Assembly (NCBI GenBank): GCA_025642075.2
Contig: JAODUO010000045.1
Location: 467,001 to 531,000 of the forward strand
DNA length: 64,000 nucleotides
Direction: 5' to 3'
Source: Ridgeia piscesae
Lineage: Eukaryota; Annelida; Polychaeta; Sabellida; Siboglinidae
In this document: positions 10,591 through 61,142 of the stretch, piece by piece
Position numbering within the stretch: position 1 is the first letter of the stretch
Layout: the number at the start of each line of letters is the position of its first letter
The notes under the pieces: generated by a model
The model's database searches: none
What the model was told of the DNA's origin: nothing
Seen by the model: the letters and a program-made list of their open reading frames with translations, nothing else
Translations under genes and position numbers: made by a program

Positions 10591-12106
10591 TTTTTTACAA
10601 TTTCAAAAGTAATTTCATATTGGTTTGACTAATGCAAGTGGGAATTATTATTTTGAAAAAAGTATTCTGGGTCGATTTGTAATGTAACCGCCTCTGATGT
10701 TGTCGGTTTCAAAACTTGAGTTCTATGTGTGGGTGAATTCAACTACCAGTAACTGAATTACACAATGTCAAACTGAGCTATTGTACCATCACTCATAACT
10801 ACATTCAAAGACATTATCTTTAAATGAGGGTGCCAGTTCCTAGATTTTATTATTTTCAGTTAATATTACATTCTCATGACAACAACAAACATGTTGAAGA
10901 TTTATTGCCTGCCAAATTGTGTTTAGTTACTTTATTAGGCTCGTAACAATGTTCGCAATTTGAAAGATCCCACCAGCAACACGTTCAAATGGTAAACAAA
11001 ACATCCAGTTTCAAAACAAAATTGATTGGCAACAACGCCGAGGCGAGCAGAGTTAACTGCAATAACCTTTGATGTTTAACTTTTGCATTGCACGTTCCAG
11101 ACAGCAGACTGCCTATTACAAATTACTTGCCAATTGTGAGCAGAGGAGCTGGCACCCTCCCCTTAATTCTGAACGATTGAAATGTGTCACATATATACAT
11201 ACATACAGACAATAATCTTGACTGTCTGATCAATGTGATTATCCCCAATCATTGCTCTTGTCATTCACTGGTATCTACAGAACACACTGCATATTTGTGT
11301 TCATTACATCGCAGCAGACAACTATACATCACCAACATTAGCATAAATCCATCTCTTAGGACTGTCTTAATAAAATGCCTTAGTATCAAATTAAAACAAG
11401 TCAGCTAAAAGCACAAGTAAACATAATAGTTATAGATTAATAAAAATTTCTGCAGAATCAATAATTATAACTCTAGTCGACAGAAATTTAGTGCTTGCCA
11501 TATGAAAACTGCTTAAATATTATCTAATTCCATGTTAATTGAACAGTACTTAAAAGCTAATGCAAAACAATTATGCATTACACTTGATTGTTCTTAAATT
11601 GTTTAGTTTCATTTAAAAAAAAATTAATTGTTTCATAATGAACCAGTCTCATTATAGGTATCCAAAGAAAATAATTAAATGAAATTTGTGTTGCCATTTA
11701 GTACAGTAAGTATTTACAAATTCTAATCAATCTGAACTTTATTCCATATCATGACTTTGAAAAATCCTGTCTGCATGTTCAGACTTGGCAGCTCCTGCTA
11801 TGCTTTCATCATACAATCTGTCTTCCACTGGAATTAAACAAGTCATATTTTTGTTATAAATCTAGAGAATATGCAAAAACAAACAAATTGATTTTGGAAA
11901 TAGTTATTGCAAGCCCCAATCTATCAGTCTACATATATTTGATATTACTTAACTGCAGAGGTAGATGACAAACTATTTTGCATACATGTGGCTGTTTGCA
12001 TGGATTTTCTTCAAAGACTACAATATATTAAAAATTTCGATGGAACCGGCTTGGTAATTCAAATCAGATTGTGTTCAGCAGAATTCGCGTGTGAACATGC
12101 TAAATA

Positions 12107-12155
12107 ATATACAACAAACTCAGTGGTCATGTTGACCACGGAGTTTGCTGTATAT
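12107..12155 (-). repeat. Strong hairpin, 23-bp arms with a 3-base loop
   Basis: The arms 12107-12129 and 12133-12155 are complementary except at two positions, around the loop TGT. Read on the minus strand (the MAN1B1 sense strand) one mismatch becomes a G-U pair. It sits 1.4 kb downstream of the MAN1B1 stop and could be in its 3'UTR. The loop is short for a microRNA precursor. Confidence 0.75.
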
Positions 12156-12478
12156 TTGCTCAATAAAACCAGAAATGCAATTATACACTGTAAAGCTATT
12201 GTGATAAATAAGCACAAAATACTTCTTAATATTGGCGCATAAAACTTGATCAAATGCAAGTTCCACCCCACAACTATGTCAAGAACCTATGAGCCTTCAT
12301 GATTGCTTATAAAAGTAAGAACTTGATTTACACAATATACAAATTTTCAGCACTGATGTGTTGTAGCTGCCAATGTTCTATCTGAATTTCTTAGCAAAAC
12401 GTCGTCATGTAGATCTGTTAGATAAAATACCCAAGTGTGCGTAGTGTGTATATGTTTACAGTGTTAACACATCCTCGT

Positions 12479-12494
12479 ACACCAGAGGGCGCTG
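12479..12494 (+). promoter_or_regulatory. CTCF-like motif between convergent genes
   Basis: ACACCAGAGGGCGCTG differs at only one position from the common CTCF core CCACCAGAGGGCGCT. It lies between the ends of the convergent BCAR3-like and MAN1B1 genes. Motif match only. Confidence 0.4.
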
Positions 12495-13059
12495 TGGTTG
12501 ATTATGTCAGTACCAGCTCTTCTCTCCCCCTGGCACATCCCTTTCAAAAACTCCTCTTTTAACGTCAGCCTATGAAATCCGATCACGTGATATATTTTGC
12601 GGTATTTCAACCACTCCCGGCTTGTGTTACAAGCAACATTTAGGGCGTGAATGGCTCATTATATTGGGATTCCCAACAGTCACGTGTCCATCTACAAAGT
12701 GGGGGCAGGTATTTGCGCTAGCACGACTGGCGAAGTAAATTGCTATAAGTAGTTCGACTTCGCACACTCCCCAGCTTTATGGGGATGATCAGCCACGGGT
12801 AGTCTCAACCCCATTTTGCGTATAGTTCACATGACAGTTTAACTCCCCCCCCGACTAAACCAGCCATATAAATTGATCTTTTGTACTAATGTTTTGCAAG
12901 ATTATCACTATCACATAATGTAATTAATTAAGAAAAACAAACCAGAACAACTTGATATCCTCAAGTACCACACACTCGTTAGATACTGGTACTTAAGGAA
13001 ACTCAAAACAATTCAGATAAACATTTATCTTCTTTTGTATTTTATAATTGTTGTTGCAC

Positions 13060-13280
13060 ATTCGAATACGAGATCAGCTATGTTCCGGTACGATGTATTT
13101 TATAATAATTTACCTAGGACCTCTCAATAAGAGATTAGCTATGTAACGTTATACGATGCACTTCACAGCTGATCAGGTACATTCAAAATAGGACATTTGC
13201 TATGTAATGTTATGGTGTATTTTACAACTGCATTAGAACATTCAAATATGAGATTTTCTACGTAGCGAACGCTATAATGG
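13060..13280 (+). repeat. Diverged ~60-bp tandem repeat, about 3.5 copies
   Basis: Successive segments starting CATTCGAATACGAGATCAGC, CTCTCAATAAGAGATTAGC, CATTCAAAATAGGACATTTGC and CATTCAAATATGAGATTTTC share a common layout followed by TATGTAA...GATG. It lies just downstream of the MAN1B1 stop and may be in its 3'UTR. Confidence 0.7.
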
Positions 13281-13539
13281 CAATAACGCAGGAACCCACC
13301 TCCGTCATTATTTTCCCGTAGAGTATTTTCCGAGAAATTCTACGTTTATCACAGACGGACCGTGGATACAAATACTCATTGTGATTATCCACACTTGGTT
13401 ACTCTGGCATCGATACAATCCTCGGTGAAATCATTCATTTGAACCAGAGACGTACGCACCAAGCTAAATGCAGTTCTTTAAGCCAGCTATCGCACCGGCC
13501 GTCATGGGTAAAATCACGCGAGAAAACCCCTGCCCTTGA

Positions 13540-43374
<29,835 letters not shown>

Positions 43375-43660
43375 CTTTTAGCACTTCCTAATGCGCGCAG
43401 TTCATTTATGATTTACTAAGAACAAAGTTGACAGATGCCAACAGCGCGCATCGTCCACACATTTGAGCTTTGGCCGCGGCGCGTGGGCCACCCTAAAAAG
43501 GCGGACGAAGAACGTGCGGACCGCTTCCACAAGGATGTGGCGAAACGCACGTTCACTGCGTCTCGTGGTAATAGTTATGCATTATATTGATGTTGCCCTT
43601 AGTGTTTTCGTAGGAACAGCTTTGTCTCAGTCGTATTCCAATAAAACACCTAAACATACG
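43375..43660 (-). promoter_or_regulatory. MAN1B1: Putative MAN1B1 promoter / 5' UTR
   Basis: A CpG-rich island (GGCCGCGGCGCG, GCGCGCAGTT, CGTGCGGACCGC) in otherwise AT-rich DNA, immediately upstream of the inferred start codon. No TATA box evident. Confidence 0.35.
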
Positions 43661-46155
43661 TAAATCAACACAATAAATACATAACGAAAAATCTCAAGTT
43701 CCAGTTTCGTATTGGCAGTATTCGTTATTTTCATCAACTGTAATAATATTATAAAAAACTATTGGTACTTTGGAAAATTATAACTAAACTGTTATCTATC
43801 CTGTAAAATATGCCTGGTGTACTTTCTATATTTTCTAGGACTTATGTATCTATTCTCTCTCATTTTTTATTTAACTCACTTAAAAATCCGTCAAATCATG
43901 TAACAAATTCGTGTTCCCGTACGTATATACGTTGTACCTCCCGTAGCTTCATAATGTTGTGACAATACAGAATGAATAAGAGTGGAACTGCGTTCGATGA
44001 AAATACGTATCAAATGTTAATTTTTTTATTACATTTTGTAATGTCATATAATAAGCATATATTGCATTGTAGAAAGTACCTTAGGGCTCACGAAGGCCAG
44101 CTAGCTGGGGCTCATTAAAATAATATACAAGTATATTTTTAATAGACTTAATAGACTGATCGATAATGTTCCCGAAACTCATAAAGGCATGATTTGGCAA
44201 TGTTTTTGGAATCCGGACCCACATCGATTTTGTCATTATAATTATAATTATCTTTTTGCGTTATATCTAAGTGCGTCAGTTCCGTCATTTACGGCATCTC
44301 ATGTACATTCTTCTTCCAGATACTGGACTGGGCCCATGCAGGGCGTTAACTGTCCAAAGAAGCTTATGCGCTCGGAGGGGTGTATGCTATCCAAACAGTT
44401 AATAATGTTAAAAACAATAATGTTAGAAAGTTAATAAAGTTATTCTGTGGACCATTTGTGAGTACAAAAATCTATAGATATTGTACATAGAGATCTTATT
44501 AAGAAATTATCTGCTGGCAGGTAGCAAGACCATTTTTGACCGCCACTGTGCATAATGTGGCCGATCGGCTTGAGTTGTGGGGAGTTTATTCCACCCTCTG
44601 AGTGTCGCAGGGAAAAAGAATGGTAGGGCTACATTTTATATTACATAAATATTGCATCTTAGCGTATTATTGAAGCTTAGTGAGAGACCCAATTTGCATC
44701 AACATATACACACATTGGGTATTTAGACGCATGGCTGCGCCGGTGCGGGCTGTACGTTGCAAGTCGGGCCAAACGTCCGCTATGACGCAACATTTCCGTG
44801 TATACATGCCTGTGTTTATGATGAATTATGGGACTAACGTATTCATTACAATTTAGACAAAGCTATAGTTATAATGGCGAAACTGAGGTGAGCCGGATTC
44901 GACAAAAAATGCTTATTATCTGACGAACGATTGTGATTTTTTTGGGTACGTCATGGAACTGAGGATAATCCTGTTTGTGGGTTGTGTTGACCCAGGGAGG
45001 GGTGTAAGTGTCTGTCCCAGGTAGATGTAGCTTTCAACGTTTCAATGTTAATTTACATATATTGGCGTGTCGTTTTCCATCATCACATTTGTCTTCGACT
45101 TGTTCATCTTCAGACCCTGGTTTCCACTTTCATCAGCTAATTCCTGTAGCATTTGTTGTAGCTCATGTGGTGTATTAGAGCATATGAGTATGTCGTCGGG
45201 GAAACGAAGATGACTAAGATATTCGCCGTCTATCTTTAGCAAAGCACTTAGACTATTTGATTCAATTTGTGCAAACATAATTTTATGGCTTAAAAGGTCG
45301 AATATTGGCGAAACAACACTGTTAATATATTGGTTAACATGCGTTCGTGAGAAGATAGAATTGTACCCGCGTCTTCCAAGTTGCATCTAACGATCTTTCA
45401 TCTGTCCAGTTATATAGCGCATGCTCGATGTCGGGCTATTTATCCATATTTATCCGGTCAAATAGCGTGTACGCTAACATGAGCTAATTGTCCGTATCCG
45501 GACGAATAGTTCCCCAGGCTATTCGACTCTATCCAGCCAAATATAGCCACGTACGGCCTATAGATTTAGCACAATCAAAACTCAGCTGGTACTTCGGAAT
45601 TCCTCACCTTGCTAGGTGGTAACAAACTTGGTGTATCGTAGATAACATGTAAATATATCTAGGTGATCAGAGTGATTTTCATCCACATTAATTAATTAAA
45701 TTAATTTACTCTGCGTCGATCGATTGATAACAAATGAATTAGTCGCGCAATTATATTACTATATAAAGAAATCATTAACTTTCTTTAACACTTTCTAAAT
45801 TCGGGTGAATTGCACAATTCAGTATATTTTTCAGTATATGTACCTCGTAACAGAATAATAAAATAAAAGAACCCAACGCATGCAGACGCACGCGCAAGAC
45901 AACAACTATCCGATCAAGATCGTACACATTGTTACGAATACTGTTCACCTTGTCACGTCCGTAATTTATTGATCCGTATTTTAGGTTGACCCTTCATGGG
46001 TAAAACAATTTTTTAGTCAAAGATTATTTGTTAATAAGAAATAATTCTATACACATTATTTAATATAATGAAATAAAACCATAATTATTATGTAAGATAC
46101 TCACTGCTACCAAATCTCTAAGTAACGTTAACTTCACGCTAGCGTTTTTTTAAAA
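43661..46155. other. Spacer between divergent MAN1B1 and CCDC15
   Basis: Apart from the retroelement remnant at 44905-45386, this is AT-rich DNA with a second CpG-richer patch at 44720-44800. No gene recognised. The start codons are 2.8 kb apart. Confidence 0.5.
44905..45386 (-). pseudogene. RTE-like LINE reverse transcriptase remnant
   Basis: The minus strand reads LLKIDGEYLSHLRFPDDILI, TPHELQQMLQELADESGNQG and LKMNKSKTNVM. This matches the palm and downstream region of RTE-type reverse transcriptases, where FPDD replaces the catalytic F-A-D-D. The same frame continues through two stop codons near 45050 into NVESYIYLGQ. It is a dead, 5'-truncated copy. Confidence 0.88.
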
Positions 46156-54465
<8,310 letters not shown>

Positions 54466-54779
54466 ACTTGAAACGCAGAATTCTGCGTCTATACATCATT
54501 GACCATCTGGTCAAGATTTTAAAATGCTGGGCGTCTGACCGCTACCCATAGACGGCTGACCACTAGTGCGTCAGCGGCATGGGTCAAGGGCTGGGTCTCA
54601 GAGGAGGAACAATACATATATAGGTGGATTGATGTTTCTTCACGTCATCAGATGATTAAGTATTATATAGTGTTTGCTTTTCATTTTGTAGATTTGCTAT
54701 TTACTATAGCGTGTATGAATGATTGGATGATTTACTGTGAATAACATGAATTTGCGGTGATTGCTTGGAAACTAGTTTG

Positions 54780-55126
54780 ATTAAATTTATACTAAACTCC
54801 ATTCTAGTCGCTGTTGTTCTTCGCAGATTTAGAACTTTGGTTGTAATTTGTTTATATTAATATGTCAATACTTCCACAAGCAGGGAATTGTGGTGGTCCT
54901 GTTTATCCATGCAGCTTATCAAAGTAGTTACCTAGCACAGAGGGATGGAACTGAATTGGGCAGCAAGATCAGGAATATAACACTGACTTCTATACATATA
55001 TCCGTGAACATATCCTCATCATTCACAGACATACGCATAGCACACAAATTACAGGTCACATTAGCAGCATATAATTAATGTATTCTTCTGTCATCACAAT
55101 ATTATGAACTGTAATTGGAAAATAAA
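54780..55126 (+). terminator. CCDC15: Candidate CCDC15 polyadenylation signals
   Basis: ATTAAA at 54780-54785 (about 315 bp after the stop) and AATAAA at 55121-55126. Neither has supporting evidence beyond motif and position. Confidence 0.25.
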
Positions 55127-55941
55127 CAAATCGGTGTTGACAATATGCACTATATGAACACAGGTGCTGTTCACATCCCTGCAGAATTGTTTTAAATTAC
55201 ACAGGAAAGTGAGAAATCCCCTAAAGTTATTCATTTCCCATGAATTATTATTGTACACCTGCTGATCCGACACACCCAACTGTATTTCCGAAACAGGATA
55301 CCTCTGTAAATCAGCTAGACAAAGGTTTGTGGATAATTTGTGAGGTGCAATAAACGTGGAACTTTGCTTAGTCATCTCTGACATCAGCGGTGGCATTCTG
55401 ACCCTGGAAACATCCAACCGTGTGAATGTTGAATAATTGCTTCTGGGCTGTCTTTTAACTGGACATTTGTGGCTGACCATAAATATAAAAACGACCAGAA
55501 TTAGCTGTGGTATGTTTAATTAAACAGCACGTTAGAAACGTGAGTTCGTTGTGCAGAAAGTGGGAGATGTGAAAGTCTTCACCCTTTGCTTGTTAAACCT
55601 TCATGTGATGTGTAAGACCCCGAGAGCAATTGAGTTTGACCGTCGGTTATCTGCTGGGAAATCCCTGACCTGTGGTATACCAAAGTTTCTGGTCTGTGTT
55701 CATTTGCTGGACATTGTTACTGCGGAGTGGACGATATGTTTGTGAATCGGTCATGCGTGGAAGGTCCTAGAGACGAATCGACCAGTCACTGTGACAGCTG
55801 AGATTAGTGCCTGTGACAACTGCATGTCCACATAATCTCCCTGGCCATGGGAATTACCCTAACCATCGACATGGTTATTTATTTATTTCACTTTTAAGCT
55901 TAGTGTGTTGCAATAACAGTGGGCATGTTTTGGTAATCTGA
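55127..55941. other. Intergenic sequence
   Basis: Two modest open stretches (55094-55480 minus and 55551-55745 plus) show no recognisable homology or splice framing. Nothing else seen. Confidence 0.4.
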
Positions 55942-56006
55942 ATGTTGTAAGAAATTAACTTACTTTAGAGCAAAATCTGTAGAAACAAGTTAATTTCTTA
56001 CAACAT
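55942..56006. repeat. Perfect 20-bp hairpin, 25-base loop
   Basis: ATGTTGTAAGAAATTAACTT (55942-55961) is exactly complementary to 55987-56006, around the loop 55962-55986. The 65-nt foldback is the size of a microRNA precursor, but the perfect stem also suits a mini-MITE. Confidence 0.9.
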
Positions 56007-58440
56007 AGCTATATCTTGGAGCCATAAACAAGATATTCAATACAATCTAGATATTATTAAAGAATTTTTTTGTATAGTTAAAGGGATGTGGCAGGGGTTT
56101 CAACCCATATCTCCCGTCTTATTTGGATGCAATTTTTTTTACATTCTATATCTTTTCATAGTACACCTAAAATTTAATTACAGAAAAACTTCCTGCCTAG
56201 CCCGATTGTCAATGCGCCTGTCACAACTATCACCATGCAGACATACAAACTGACTCCTATCAGTGATATTTTTACCCCACCTGAAGCACTAGTTGCCTAA
56301 CAATCTGAATGTACCAAAATAACACACAAGTTATACAATGTCAATGGTTGTAAATATCCTTTTTCGACGAGAAATTAAAAGATCAGATAAGATATCCGTT
56401 GGCCTTGCCGCTGCTTTGTAGGCCTAATACTGGACCGTTTTCATTCATCACATAACCGTGTCACAACCAATCGCTTCACTGCCTGCCGATGCTTGCCGAC
56501 GGAAATGATACGGCATAATCTATGCATGTATTGTCCACTGTACACACCCGGTGAAGTGTTTTTGGTGTTACGGGTGCAAGTGCATGGGGCCTGTCCGCGA
56601 TGTAGTTTAACAATGACAGGGCAGTAATAAGTTTATGTAATCTCCCAGCTACAGCAGCAACGTCGGCGGAATTGTTTCATGCTGCGTTTAGTCTTACTGA
56701 ATGATTATGGTTGGTTGGCGATGTGTAGGTGATCACACACGGGTCGTAGAACGAGTATATAGTACGTACTATTGTTGGCAATGAATGCACCGTGTCCGTG
56801 GTAGGACCAGCGGTTATTTAAAATTGCACGAGTTTTAAGATATCTATTACCGACAGAAGTGGTTTAATTATAGCCCTGTAGGCAGGGGCGCGATTAAGTT
56901 CATGGGAAAGCCTCTACACTCTAGTATTGTTGAGAGAAATATATTAATTCCCGTTCGATAGTCAGTTGGATATCTCTTGGAGGTCATATTGATGTTTTGG
57001 GAGCCATGCAAGGCACAGGTGCATGGTTGTGTAGCTTCAACTTCAAGATGGTGCAGTTACATGTTTTAGACAATAGATCTACAATATTTTTCCCGATCTT
57101 GATTTGTCTGTCTCAAATGATCGGTTTTTTACAAGCCAAACATACGTCATTTTCTAACGTGGCCGGAGTAGGCCTAATACTAAAAAAATTGATTTTAAGG
57201 AAGTTTCAAAATGTTTTTAATTAGTAAATAAAAAGATCGACGATTGACGTGTGTTATATAATCATTATCTACTGACATTGCATATTTGCATAACCCTAGT
57301 ATACCCGCACGTTTTCTCTAATTATTGACACATCGCTTGACAGAGACAGGCGGTTGTTTACAAACGTCGATCTAGCGTCTGTTACGTACGTAGTTATGAC
57401 TGACAGTGCTGTGTCACAAACATCTAGAGCCTGTTACACTACGCTATGCTGAGTGGCATTATTAATAACAGGCGTCGAAATCACTAGAAACCGTTCATTG
57501 ACGTGGGCGCTCAATGAAAGTATAAGTGCTCTTGTGATTGACAGCTGCTAGTGTATAAATTATATATAACTATCGGCCGTTTACCAGTACACTCAATGTA
57601 TATTGACATTTTGTGACCGAATGATAAATGTTGGACACACTATGGAATGATTATGTCTATGCATACAACTACAAAGGTGTTCGGATTCTCCTCTACGGAC
57701 TTAAACAACGTAATTTTCTTTGAGTTGTTTGAAACAATTAATAGCAATGGTTCACTAAAAATATTCGATCTCAACCAATCATTTATAGAACTATTGTAAA
57801 ATAGTGTTTACTTGATGACGTCATGGAACAGGGCACCAGAAATTATAACGACGTAGACAGACGTACGTGGCGTGTTTGTATGCCAACCTTCCATGTTCGA
57901 GCATTGACCTTTTACCATCTACACACAAATGCCACGGTTCTCACACAAAGCACCGGCCTCCTTTTGCGATTCTAAATACCCCTTCCCGCACTGTTTGTCC
58001 GGTTTAAGCCAACAATTAAACCAGTTACAACAGCGGTGAATAGTTAGACCGTCCCGTATTAGAGACAAGGTTCGCGCGGGAAACTATTCTCTTTGGCTAG
58101 GCGCGTCTCCGATCTTGTGTCTGTCTGTGAACTAGTTTCGTGTATCGACCGTTTCTGTGTTTGGGGTCTATATTTAGCGCGTTCTGCCAAGGGGTGGCGT
58201 CTAATTCGCCATATCGGTGTTTCAGTTGTTCGCAGCTAGTATGTTTTGTTGTAGCAATGTTTATGTACAAATTATAACCACGCACAATGCACGCAAATGC
58301 ATGCTTGCACACACACGCTCACACGCATGTGCACTACACTTTTATTAGATAAGTCGACTCCTGAAATAGGCTAAACACCCTTGTACATATTTTGCATTGT
58401 ATATTAGGGTATAACATACGTAGTAGTTTACATGTTACGG
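56007..58440. other. Intergenic sequence
   Basis: No gene, repeat array or element recognised. Short open frames lack coding character. Confidence 0.4.
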
Positions 58441-58986
58441 AAACAAAATATGAAATGCAAGGCAGGAGGTGTGACGTCACGGCGGTGTTTTGTTACGGTG
58501 TCGTGCAAGTGTTAGGGGTGTTGTTTTATGTGGTAATGCTGATGATTGAAGTGTTGTGTTACGGCGTATGGCAAATGATGCGAGCGTTGTGTTATCGTGT
58601 TACGTAACAGAACGACAATTACGACACTATTTCACGAAACTGGATTTGTGTGTGTGCATGCGATGGGTTGGATAAAAATAAAGATGTTGCCATTTTATGG
58701 TGTTATAAATCGTATCACTGCAACGTTTGCTAGTTGTTACGAATAAGATGTAGGCCCTATGGGGTATTTTAATTACTGCAAATACATTTTTTCGCGTCTA
58801 TTTTGAAGTGTATTTTGAAGTTCTCGCTCGAAATAAGTCTCTCCCATTTGGTGTTTATCACTTCTGTATCTGCAGACTTCATAATTATACCCAAAATACA
58901 ATTGTTGTGTGACGCTGTGTTCTAAATTGTGTTGTATTGTATTGTGACGTGTTATGACGTTGTGTTGTGACGTCACGTGTGACGTG
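58441..58986. promoter_or_regulatory. CRE-like cluster
   Basis: A palindromic TGACGTCA at 58472-58479, and a dense cluster at 58945-58985: TGACGT at 58945, 58955 and 58980, plus TGACGTCACGTG at 58968-58979. These are motif matches to ATF/CREB and E-box sites. No adjacent gene start was identified. Confidence 0.3.
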
Positions 58987-59173
58987 AAAATGTCCGAAAC
59001 TTGGATTACAGTACTCGTTACTGTAACTGGATAAAACTGGATTAATCAGAAACTCAGTTGAAACTGTTCGTGAAGTTGCTGTATTCCGTGGGTTCAAAAG
59101 ACCGACAAAAATGATGATTCTTGCAAAATAATAATTTTTCGACACCGTTTTAACTGTCATTTTCATTATTATC

Positions 59174-59326
59174 CCCGTGCCGTGCCGTGCCGTGCCGTGC
59201 CGTGCCGTGCCGTGCCGTGCCGTGCCGTGCCGTGCCGTGCCGTGCAGTGCAGTGCAGTGCAGTGCAGTGCAGTGCAGTGCAGTGCAGTGCAGTGCAGTGC
59301 AGTGCAGTGCAGTGCAGTGCAGTGCA
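59174..59326. repeat. Two-block pentanucleotide array (CGTGC)n-(AGTGC)n
   Basis: About 14 CGTGC units switch abruptly at about 59245 to about 16 AGTGC units with no mixed zone. The array abuts the left inverted repeat of the segment at 59328-61142. The open frames over it are artefacts. Confidence 0.97.
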
Positions 59327-59327
59327 C

Positions 59328-61142
59328 CGATAGTGGCGTAGTGAGACAATAGGGTAAGAACAGAAATATCTCCCCGAATAAAGAGAACAAAATACAAGGC
59401 CTAATAGGTGTGGTTAGTTATGGTGTCTTATCGTTGTAGCATACATAAGGCATACACTCAATGTTTGGTTTGGGACCGTGGAGACCCAAATGCAGGAGAC
59501 GACCAGGCATCATAGAAAAAATTTCCCTCATCCCTACGTGGTACAGACGGACTTCTCGACGCGTCGCGTCGCGTCGTATTGTTAGAATAGGGCGTGCAAG
59601 TCTCGCGCGCGAAAACGAGGCTGGGGGCAGGAGGTCCATTTACTCCATGTTAACATATAGGACTTAGTTTTGTTTTGGTCGTAATAATCGAACTGTCCGG
59701 AAATAGCGTATTTCAGTTATATTGTCCGAAGGATTATTACAAGCAGAAGCAGTGGAACACTTTGCCGGTGACAATGTTCTCGGAAATCATGAATTTTAAT
59801 CGATTATTATGGTGGTTGCCATGGCAATAGCGGCAAGTACTTGTGTTTGGCGATCTTGACTAATAATGAACAGTGCCAGTTTTCGCGCAGTACAACCTGT
59901 TTGGGCCAAACGTATACATGTGTTATGATTATGTGCATTTAGACAACTTGTCGGATATAAGTGCTTATCGAAACCACAACGTACAGCAATGTAAAACGCA
60001 AATCCCGTAAAAGGCACATACAGTTTAGCATCGTGTCGATTATATGCACTACGTAAATCGCTATGTGCCTATGATAGTGTGATAAACTCAATATTAAATC
60101 GGACATTTAAGATAAGAAACGTATAACATAAGATATTTATGAACTGATTTTCCTAGTATTCATCAGTCGGAAGCTACAACTGTCATCCATCGTTAGAATA
60201 TTATTCTTGTGTCCTGTCCCCAATTAGTCTCGCTTAGTCCCTAATAAGCTCCAGTCGCGCGGAGTCACGCCATGTATCGTGACCCACTTGCAGGCCCTAT
60301 TGGCCGGTCTACTGATTTGTCCTTCATCAATCCGCATCTGCCTCTTGTTGTATAGTCGTAGACTGGACGTTCTATTCTTGGGCACGTAACGCAATATTCC
60401 CCCTCCGTACTGACCCCATAGACAGTTAGCCATGACCTATTCAGTTCAGCCACAGTGTCACTGTCCATTAGAAATCAAATACTCACGAAGAGATATTCTA
60501 ATTACTCAATCATTTGCAGAAGACTTTTCCAAGTGTTCGTTTCAATAACTTTAATACAGACAGCATAATACAGAAGTCAATACAATTGTCTAACTGGCCT
60601 GGCTCCGTGGGCGCCATACGTGAAGTCACATGGTGCGTGCGTGCTCCCCTCCTCTCTCCTCGATCGCGCACTACTCTTTTTTTAAATACTGGCTACTTCG
60701 CTCTCTTGCTATGCGTCTGGCCAATCTATTGGTCAGCGTCAGGTCTAGTGCACCTCTGCACTAACTAATAAGGAGCTGGTATCTCTTACCTACGACTATC
60801 CACGTAGTTATGCTCCTACTCATCCAAGAACTATGCCTTGTCTATCCTTAGCGAACTCGGACAACTGGTTGTAACTGGTTGAAGGACACCAAGCTATGCT
60901 TCTAGCTTGACTACTGCATTTCTACAATATACTGTTAATTCTGACTTCACATGTAATAATTATAATATTTCATGAAGAGTAATTACAAGGAATTTATGCA
61001 ACCACAATTCCTAACAGTATGATATAACGATATGACACCATAACTAATCACACCTATTATAGGCCCTGCATTTTGTTCTCTTTACTCAGGGCGACATTTC
61101 TACTCTTACCCGGGGACATGTTGCGTCATTACGCCACTATAG
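59328..61142. mobile_element. Putative ~1.8-kb non-autonomous element with ~110-bp TIRs
   Basis: 59328-59440 and 61010-61142 are inverted copies (ATAGTGGCGTA at the outer end; AGAGAACAAAAT, AATAGGTGTG and TTAGTTATGGTGTC inward). The interior is GC-richer than its surroundings, with short open frames at 59461-59667 and 60224-60468 that I cannot assign. No transposase. No target duplication is obvious, partly because the left edge is microsatellite. Confidence 0.6.

Larger units (their letters stand above)
8629..13059 (+). other. Intergenic space between convergent genes
   Basis: The BCAR3-like gene and MAN1B1 converge here, so this also holds the MAN1B1 3'UTR, of unknown length. The minisatellite, SINE fragment, hairpin and CTCF-like site are listed separately. 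I see no exon or coding homology. A minus-strand AATAAA at 11738-11743 could end a long MAN1B1 3'UTR, but nothing supports it strongly. Confidence 0.5.

Noticed and set aside
55094..55480. 128-codon minus-strand frame after CCDC15
   Set aside because: No recognisable domain, AT-rich codon use and no splice context.
60224..60468. Overlapping minus-strand frames in the TIR-bounded segment
   Set aside because: Not called as genes because I recognise no family; kept only as part of the finding on the element.
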